Part shown: piece by piece, positions 33,189 through 37,812 of the stretch
Layout: each line of letters opens with the position of its first letter
How positions within the stretch are numbered: the stretch's first letter is position 1
Source of the DNA: Paenibacillus vini
Lineage (GTDB): Bacteria; Bacillota; Bacilli; Paenibacillales; Paenibacillaceae
Reading direction: 5' to 3'
Length of the DNA stretch: 37,812 nucleotides
Assembly (NCBI RefSeq): GCF_018403325.1
Contig: NZ_BOSL01000027.1
Coordinates: forward strand, 1 to 37,812
Translations under genes and position numbers: made by a program
Notes under the pieces: model-generated
The model's database searches: none
What the model saw: only the letters and a program-made list of their open reading frames with translations
Told to the model about the DNA's origin: nothing

Positions 33189-33554
33189 TAGTTCATCTCC
33201 TTAAAAGTTAGTTTTCCCTGCCTAAGCGATGTATAGTATAGATCCCATAACCAATTTTTGGGGATCCCTAGGCATAAAGATCAAAGCTCCGCTAGTAGTG
33301 TTAGCAGATATGTACTTATTACTCCCTACATTGTACATGAAACACTCAAAATTTAAAGTAAAACATGAAATAATCATTTTTTTCATAAAACTTGTGAGAG
33401 ACTATCAAGAAAATATGATTCATAATATTTATTATGTAAACTAAAGTGGATTATGAGTACTTTGTAACCTCAGATGTAACCATTCTGTAAGGACGCCGGA
33501 CTCTCTTTTATATTATTCTAGTAGTATTAATAGAGAGAGGATAAGTGAAATTTA
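33189..33554. other. Divergent intergenic region ldh / deacetylase
   Basis: It holds the ldh upstream region (with a GATCCC...GGGATC inverted repeat at 33241-33267 of unknown role), an AT-rich stretch, and the WalR-like boxes and promoter of the deacetylase. No gene with a ribosome site is visible. Confidence 0.6.
33463..33514 (+). promoter_or_regulatory. WalR (YycF)-like direct repeats and -10 of the deacetylase gene
   Basis: TGTAAC (33463), TGTAAC (33475) and TGTAAG (33486) form direct repeats with spacers of 6 and 5. The WalR consensus is TGTWAH-N5-TGTWAH, so the last pair fits but for its final G. The last repeat sits at the -35 position for TATATT at 33509-33514 (17-bp spacing). A PhoP-type reading is possible but the match is poorer. 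Confidence 0.5.
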
Positions 33555-34634
33555 ATGTCTTACATAAGCCGAATTGAAGAGGAACAAAAATTGCAGCAAT
33601 CCAGACGCAACCAGGAGAAGAAGTCAACCCGTAAGATGAAATCCATGGTTATCGCTGCATTGGTACTGTCCTCCGCCTCATTAGTCTTATCGGCTTTTGC
33701 GGCGACGACAGTTATTCAGGGTAAAAGTGCCGGCTATGGATCAGCGGCCGTAGTGACGCCTAAATATGCAGGCTCTGCCGAGAGTCCGACTATTAAAGAG
33801 GGACAAGTAAGCGGCGATGCTGTTGATATTGTACCAGACCCAGCTTCTGAAGGGGAAAGCCCAAGCGTTCCCGAAGCATCAGAAAACTCTATTCCGAACG
33901 ATAAGGAACCTCCTGCCACTATAGAGAAGAACGACCAGGGCTTGCCCCCTAGTAAAACGACCGAGTCAAAAGGGGAAGAGAAACCAGACAATCCGGCAGT
34001 AAAAACGGATAAAGCTAAATCCCAAAAAGTCATTTATCTCACCTTTGACGATGGACCAAGCAAATATACGAATCAAATCGTTGATATATTGAATCAAAAT
34101 GGAATCCATGGCACCTTTTTTATGATCGGAAAACAACTGGACGGGAATGAGAAAGCTGTTAAAAACGCGGCGGAAAATGGCAATTATGTCGGCTTGCACA
34201 GTATGACTCATGATAAGAAGAAGTTATATCAAAGCGGTAACTCGGCGAAATTCATCAAAGAGTTCAAGCAGGAGCAGGCTCTTGTCAAAAAGATCACCGG
34301 GACCACACCATGGCTGATCCGGGCACCTTACGGAAGCATGCCGGAAATCGGAGAGAAATTCCGCGACGACATTGCGGCTGCCAAATTTAAAATGTGGGAC
34401 TGGACTATCGATTCCAAAGACTGGAGTTATACAGGAAAGCCCGATCGTATCATCAAAGAGGTGAAGCGCCAGGTTCACCGGGACACCGAAGTTATTCTGA
34501 TGCATGAGAAATCGCAAACGGTACAGGCTCTGCCAGAAATCATAAGTTATTTGCAGAAAAAGGGGTATTCCTTCGCGGTCTACAAGCCGGATCAGCACTT
34601 CTCCGTGAACTTTGCTAAGGACCAGCGTTTGTAA
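33555..34634 (+). CDS. Membrane-anchored polysaccharide deacetylase (CE4)
   Basis: The 359-residue product has a basic N-terminus (1-30), a transmembrane anchor (about 31-53) and a disordered Pro/Glu/Ser-rich wall-spanning linker (about 70-155). The NodB domain follows, with motif 1 TFDDGPS (D165, D166), motif 2 HSMTHD (H215, H219), motif 3 RAPYGS, then DWTIDSKDW and VILMHE. This is close to B. subtilis PdaC-like peptidoglycan deacetylases in plan. The ATG at 33555 has a weak ribosome site (GAGAGAGGATAAG, about 10-15 bases upstream). WalR-like boxes upstream support a wall-maintenance role. Confidence 0.9.
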   Translation: MSYISRIEEEQKLQQSRRNQEKKSTRKMKSMVIAALVLSSASLVLSAFAATTVIQGKSAGYGSAAVVTPKYAGSAESPTIKEGQVSGDAVDIVPDPASEGESPSVPEASENSIPNDKEPPATIEKNDQGLPPSKTTESKGEEKPDNPAVKTDKAKSQKVIYLTFDDGPSKYTNQIVDILNQNGIHGTFFMIGKQLDGNEKAVKNAAENGNYVGLHSMTHDKKKLYQSGNSAKFIKEFKQEQALVKKITGTTPWLIRAPYGSMPEIGEKFRDDIAAAKFKMWDWTIDSKDWSYTGKPDRIIKEVKRQVHRDTEVILMHEKSQTVQALPEIISYLQKKGYSFAVYKPDQHFSVNFAKDQRL

Positions 34635-34650
34635 TCTACGATTCTCCCTA

Positions 34651-34659
34651 TGGTATAAT
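34651..34659 (+). promoter_or_regulatory. Extended -10 promoter for the BNR-repeat lipoprotein
   Basis: TGG-TATAAT has the extended -10 form; a poor -35 (TTGTAA) lies 19 bases upstream. It starts 17 bases after the deacetylase stop. Confidence 0.5.
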
Positions 34660-34701
34660 TAAAATAATCTGCGAGATTCTTGAAAGAGAGGTGGTTCCTT
34701 G

Positions 34702-36000
34702 GTGAGATGGTGGTACAAAGCGGCAGGATGCGCCGTCATGGCGGGTTTGCTGCTGACTGCTTGCTCTTCGGGGCACCCGCCGGTGAACAATAAGCCTGCT
34801 CAGCAAGAGGAAGAGATGACTGAAGAAGGACAGACTCTGACCGTTATCAATCCGGAGTCATCGGTGAACAACTCGTCCGCTTCTCTTCCATCCGCTGAAG
34901 AAGGAAAGAAATATCAGATTCAAACCCGGCTCACCGATTTTCGGCTGCTCGGCGCCTCCAAAGGGCTGGCCTGGGGTTCTACCCGCAGCGAGCTGCGGTT
35001 ATATGTAACCCAGGATAGCGGCAAAACATGGACTAATATATCGCCGTCCGCATCGGTCCAGTTTCCGAATAATCCGGAATACGGTACTGACTTGTTTTTT
35101 GTCGATGCGGAGCATGGATGGATCGTCCGGGATTCGCTCGGTTCCGGGGAAGCGATCATACTGCGGACAGGTGACGGCGGCTTAACCTGGAAGATGGCCT
35201 CGCTGCCCGAAGCGGATGATGTGGCTTCCATCTACTTCCTGGATCAGGACCGCGGCTGGATTCTGACGGTCGGTAACGGTCCGGACAGTAGTGAAGCCAA
35301 AGCGCTGTATTCAACCACTAACGGCGGGGCCACTTGGACCAAAATAATGAGCACGCCAATTCTTCCGACGGATACGTCATCCATCGATCATACGCTGCCT
35401 AAGCTTGGGAATCCGGTCGGAATGATTTTTACAAGTAAAACTAACGGATATATCACGATGATCGAAGCCGGGCTGCCCGCTTTATATGTAACAACAAACG
35501 GCGGGAGTCAGTGGACAAAAGATAACGTTTTTTTTGAAAAAGATAAATTTAATACCTGCAGTCGTTTCTCCGTAGGGTCTCCGAGTTTTTTTAACGGAAG
35601 CGGCTCTGCCGGTTGGATCTCCATTGGTTGCGAACGGGAAGAGGCGGTCAAATATAACGGTTACTTTTCCTCGGATTCTGGTAAGACCTGGTTGCTTTCG
35701 CCATTTGGCTTGCCTTGGAGGGACGGGAACGACGCTCACCTTTCGATGACTTTCCTCAATTCTATGGAAGGGTGGGCGATTCAAAACGCTACCTTGTATC
35801 ATACCCTGGATCAAGGGAAGAGCTGGACATTGTTTCCCGAGAACGTAAAATTGATGGAAGTGCTAGCCGATTATCCCGAAGTGGTAAAGATTCAGTTCTT
35901 CTCTTCTAAGGTGGGCTGGTTACTCGTAGAAAAAAGCGACAAAAAACGATCGCTGCTCTTGCAAACCCAAGACGGCGGAGCCAGTTGGCACGTGCTTTAA
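34702..36000 (+). CDS. Lipoprotein with YCF48/BNR-type beta-propeller repeats
   Basis: The product has about 432 residues. A lipoprotein signal ends in LLLTAC (Cys near 21), followed by a Glu/Ser-rich linker. At least seven Asp-box-like motifs (TQDSGKTWT, TGDGGLTWK, TTNGGATWT, TTNGGSQWT, SSDSGKTWL, TLDQGKSWT, TQDGGASWH) mark a seven-bladed propeller of the YCF48 or sialidase-like type. The catalytic residues of sialidases were not seen, so a binding or assembly role is more likely. The start is ambiguous: GTG at 34702 is seven bases from AGGTGG and TTG at 34699 is four; I chose the former. A terminator overlaps its 3' end. Confidence 0.8.
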   Translation: MRWWYKAAGCAVMAGLLLTACSSGHPPVNNKPAQQEEEMTEEGQTLTVINPESSVNNSSASLPSAEEGKKYQIQTRLTDFRLLGASKGLAWGSTRSELRLYVTQDSGKTWTNISPSASVQFPNNPEYGTDLFFVDAEHGWIVRDSLGSGEAIILRTGDGGLTWKMASLPEADDVASIYFLDQDRGWILTVGNGPDSSEAKALYSTTNGGATWTKIMSTPILPTDTSSIDHTLPKLGNPVGMIFTSKTNGYITMIEAGLPALYVTTNGGSQWTKDNVFFEKDKFNTCSRFSVGSPSFFNGSGSAGWISIGCEREEAVKYNGYFSSDSGKTWLLSPFGLPWRDGNDAHLSMTFLNSMEGWAIQNATLYHTLDQGKSWTLFPENVKLMEVLADYPEVVKIQFFSSKVGWLLVEKSDKKRSLLLQTQDGGASWHVL

Positions 36001-36027
36001 GAGGCGTGCTGACGGGCTTTTTTTTAT
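35979..36027 (+). terminator. Terminator overlapping the 3' end of the BNR-repeat gene
   Basis: AGCCAGTTGGCACG and CGTGCTGACGGGCT pair with three mismatches around a 12-base loop that contains the stop codon, followed by nine T. Confidence 0.7.
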
Positions 36028-36073
36028 TTGGATGACCGACTACAAAGAGCTATTATTATGATGTTCATTAAAT

Positions 36074-36116
36074 TGTGAAATTTATCACGTGCACTAATTA
36101 AACTTTGTGATATATT
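36074..36116 (+). promoter_or_regulatory. FNR/CRP-like box at about -41.5 and extended -10
   Basis: TGTGA-AATTTA-TCACG (36074-36089) matches nine of ten specified positions of the Crp/Fnr box. TG-A-TATATT (-10 at 36111-36116) follows. A start about seven bases later puts the box centre at about -41.5, the class II activator position. There is no -35, as expected for an activator-dependent promoter. Confidence 0.6.
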
Positions 36117-36183
36117 TAACTTGTAAGAAGGAAACACATTCAAGCCAAACAAATCAAAAACAAACCATTAGGAGTGAGCCAAA

Positions 36184-36369
36184 ATGAAAACTATGAACGC
36201 TGAGAATTTAACCCGCAATTTCCTCCAACTTTGCTACACTTGCGACGACGCTCATCTGTGCATGACCGAGGAAGCTTGCCAAGCTTGCTGGGCGGAGCAA
36301 GGACTTAACGAGATGGAAACAGAAGGTGTTCATGAAACCCGCGAATTGCTTCAATTCTATTATGCCTGA
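36184..36369 (+). CDS. Small cysteine-rich protein of unknown function
   Basis: The 61-residue product has five cysteines in the order CYTCDDAHLC...CQACW (C17, C20, C26, C32, C35; C-X2-C-X5-C-X5-C-X2-C), suggesting bound zinc or an iron-sulfur cluster. No membrane segment or signal is seen. The flanks are acidic. I do not recognise the family. The ribosome site is AGGAGTGAG, seven bases before the ATG. It is monocistronic, between a Crp/Fnr-like promoter and a terminator, which supports it being a real gene. Confidence 0.75.
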   Translation: MKTMNAENLTRNFLQLCYTCDDAHLCMTEEACQACWAEQGLNEMETEGVHETRELLQFYYA

Positions 36370-36391
36370 TACAATAGCTTCCTCATCATCT

Positions 36392-36438
36392 AAATAACCT
36401 TCGGTTCTGCCCAGGAACCGAAGGTTATTTGTTTTTTT
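36392..36438 (+). terminator. Terminator after the small Cys-rich gene
   Basis: AAATAACCTTCGGTTC pairs perfectly with GAACCGAAGGTTATTT (16 bp) around a 7-base loop, followed by T. Confidence 0.95.
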
Positions 36439-36594
36439 ATGCATATAGAGGAATGTCCAAAATAAAGGGACAAGGGTGGCATATTTTCACAGGGGCCGGA
36501 ATAACAAGTTTTGATTTGGACGGCATATACATAGGAGAGAAGGGGAGGCAGTCAGGCTATCGCAATAGACCGATGCTTGATAAGGGGGTGAAGC

Positions 36595-37002
36595 GTGCAA
36601 TCTTGGATGGAAATGTTCGGGGTGATGAATACGGCTTTCCCGGTTTTCGTCGCCGTCATTCTCGGAATCATTGCTTTAACGGCGGCAGGCGGCATCAAAC
36701 GGCATTGGTCCAATAACCGGCAACCGGTGCTTAGTGTTTCGTCTGTCATCGTCGGTAAACGGACCGAGGTCTCCCACAGGCATGATACGGATCTCTCCGT
36801 AAACCGTTCGGACAGCAAGTATTACATTACCTTTGAAGTCGAGAGCGGGGACCGGATGGAATTTGGCGTGAGCGGGCAAGAGTATGGCCAATGCTCGGAA
36901 GGGGATGAGGGGAAGCTTACGTTTCAAGGCAGCCGTTACCTTGGTTTTGAACGTCTAAGCAAAACATATCGGGCCTCGCTTCAGGAGTATCGCCATTATT
37001 AA
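36595..37002 (+). CDS. DUF2500 domain-containing membrane protein
   Basis: The product has 135 residues. One transmembrane helix (about 13-33, VFVAVILGIIALTAAGGI) is followed by a soluble domain with the DUF2500 pattern: VIVGKRTEVSHR, YYITFEVESGDRMEFGVSGQEYG and EGDEGKLTFQGSRYLGFER. The family's function is unknown. The start is GTG at 36595, seven bases after AAGGGGGTG. It is monocistronic, with a terminator directly after. The preceding 160 bases hold nothing recognisable. Confidence 0.9.
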   Translation: MQSWMEMFGVMNTAFPVFVAVILGIIALTAAGGIKRHWSNNRQPVLSVSSVIVGKRTEVSHRHDTDLSVNRSDSKYYITFEVESGDRMEFGVSGQEYGQCSEGDEGKLTFQGSRYLGFERLSKTYRASLQEYRHY

Positions 37003-37023
37003 CGAGTTCCCATAAAATAATGA

Positions 37024-37050
37024 AGAGCTGTCCGCCGGACAGCTCTTTTT
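37024..37050 (+). terminator. Terminator after the DUF2500 gene
   Basis: AGAGCTGTCC pairs with GGACAGCTCT around GCC, then TTTT. The second IS starts right after its T-run. Confidence 0.93.
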
Positions 37051-37097
37051 GTTACGGCTTTAGCCAGTTGAGCTCGCGAAGCGTGCGAAACAAAAAA

Positions 37098-37116
37098 CCA
37101 CCCGCTATGCGGGTGG
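37098..37116. repeat. IS left-end hairpin (copy 2)
   Basis: Same 8-bp stem and TAT loop as at 48-66. Confidence 0.85.
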
Positions 37117-37140
37117 AGGGATCGAAGGTTTGACCACCAA

Positions 37141-37192
37141 GACCATTCCGATAAAATTGAGATGTTCAGGCTCAACAATGAAAGGAATGGTC
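37141..37192 (+). promoter_or_regulatory. Hairpin masking the tnpA ribosome-binding site (copy 2)
   Basis: Same nested pairing as at 91-142: GACCATTCC with GGAATGGTC and TTGAG with CTCAA, enclosing the Shine-Dalgarno run. Confidence 0.75.
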
Positions 37193-37196
37193 TTAA

Positions 37197-37670
37197 ATGG
37201 CAAACAAGAGCTATAGTCTAGCTCACACGAAGTGGATGTGCAAATACCACATTGTGTTCACCCCGAAGTATAGACGGAAAGAGATCTATAATCAAGTAAG
37301 GAAAGACTTAATCGAAATTTTCAAACGTTTATGTAAATACAAGGGGGTAGAAATAATAGAAGGCCACATGATGCCAGATCATGTACATATGTTAGTAGCG
37401 ATACCCCCAAAAATCTCAGTATCTTCATTTATGGGATATCTGAAGGGAAAAAGCTCGCTGATGATATTTGAGAAGCATGCCAGCTTGAAGTATAAATATG
37501 GAAACCGGAAATTTTGGGCAGAGGGATACTACGTCAGCACAGTAGGCTTGAATGAGGCCACTGTCGCTAAATATATACGTGAGCAAGAAGCACATGACCA
37601 AGCAATGGATAAACTGAGTGTGAAAGAGTATGAGGATCCATTCAGCAGAAACAGTAACAAGAAGAAGTAA
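37197..37670 (+). CDS. tnpA: IS200/IS605-family Y1 transposase TnpA (copy 2)
   Basis: The 157-residue product is identical to copy 1, with the HUH pair H62/H64 and the likely catalytic Y126 intact. Complete identity of both gene and non-coding parts implies recent copying or gene conversion, or a collapsed repeat in assembly. Confidence 0.95.
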   Translation: MANKSYSLAHTKWMCKYHIVFTPKYRRKEIYNQVRKDLIEIFKRLCKYKGVEIIEGHMMPDHVHMLVAIPPKISVSSFMGYLKGKSSLMIFEKHASLKYKYGNRKFWAEGYYVSTVGLNEATVAKYIREQEAHDQAMDKLSVKEYEDPFSRNSNKKK

Positions 37671-37782
37671 ACCAGTTTAACTGGTAAGTGAAAGTGACAA
37701 AAACACTGAGCCTGAACAATTTTATTGTCAGGCTAGCGTCTTTAGGCGCAGTTTGGCAACAGGGGGTTATACCCCAAGAGCA

Positions 37783-37805
37783 AACCACCCGTTGGACGGG
37801 TGGTT
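37783..37805. repeat. IS right-end hairpin (copy 2)
   Basis: Same 10-bp stem and TGG loop as at 733-755. Confidence 0.85.
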
Positions 37806-37812
37806 ATGATTT

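Larger units (their letters stand above)
37052..37811 (+). mobile_element. IS200/IS605-family insertion sequence, copy 2
   Basis: It is identical to copy 1 over 760 bp, in the same direction. The left flank is the T-run of the DUF2500 terminator; the right flank is lost at the window edge one base after the element. There is no target duplication to see, as expected for this family. Confidence 0.93.

Noticed and set aside
33390-33410. FNR or Rex site for ldh (ACTTGTGAGAGACTATCAAG)
   Set aside because: Only one half matches TGTGA; the other half fails, and the site is 200 bases from the ldh start.
36429-36716. 95-codon plus-strand ORF starting in the terminator T-run
   Set aside because: It starts within the preceding terminator and overlaps the DUF2500 gene in another frame without a ribosome site.
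2-37811. A 37-kb composite transposon bounded by two IS copies
   Set aside because: IS200-type elements move by single-strand transposition of their own ends, the cargo is ordinary core genes, and the window limits fit assembly breaks better.

Overview
The window looks like a piece of a Paenibacillus-type (Paenibacillaceae, Firmicutes) chromosome. The case rests on strong AGGAGG-type ribosome sites with frequent TTG and GTG starts, Leu T-box leaders, a c-di-AMP (ydaO-type) riboswitch, a XerS-type recombinase, abundant hairpin-plus-T terminators and a mid-range GC content. There is no 16S rRNA gene, so the genus is an inference. The window runs from the first to nearly the last base of two identical, same-direction IS200/IS605-family elements (2-761 and 37052-37811). 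This is most simply read as a draft contig that stops where a multicopy IS stops.

Layout. 0.8-5.0 kb: topB right behind the first IS, then a minus-strand HAD phosphatase and a winged-helix regulator. 5.2-10.0 kb: a tightly coupled five-gene operon (orphan PhnC-like ABC ATPase, repeat lipoprotein, OmpR-type regulator, sensor kinase, GNAT acetyltransferase). 10.0-16.7 kb: glycogen and alpha-glucan genes, with glgC divergent from glgB-glgA, then a cytoplasmic GH13 maltogenic amylase/neopullulanase. 17.1-19.5 kb: a complete polar amino-acid ABC importer with an intercistronic hairpin after the binding protein. 19.5-21.4 kb: a c-di-AMP riboswitch ahead of a LysM-3D cell-wall protein, and a polysaccharide deacetylase. 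21.5-25.4 kb: a pyrK-pyrD-(LpdD-like)-moeA-mobB operon preceded by a perfect FNR/CRP-type box. 25.4-28.6 kb: xerS and a divergent marR/MFS efflux pair with a palindrome-rich operator.

28.6-30.6 kb is a 2-kb gene-free region. It contains two copies of a 184-bp modular inverted repeat, degenerate shorter repeats, a regularly phased ATTAAT array and two tandem Leu-type T-box leaders that end at leuA. 32.2-37.0 kb: L-lactate dehydrogenase, a membrane-anchored deacetylase with WalR-like boxes, a YCF48/BNR-repeat lipoprotein, a small cysteine-rich protein behind an FNR/CRP-like box at about -41.5, and a DUF2500 protein.

Most genes are core metabolism and envelope maintenance, not mobile cargo. The parts least explained by known families are the orphan-ATPase/lipoprotein/two-component operon, the pyrKD-moco operon with its anaerobic-type operator, the 184-bp repeats with crossed complementarity, the double T-box and the small Cys protein. 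All starts were chosen from ribosome-site position. All functional calls are from motif recognition by eye, without database searches.
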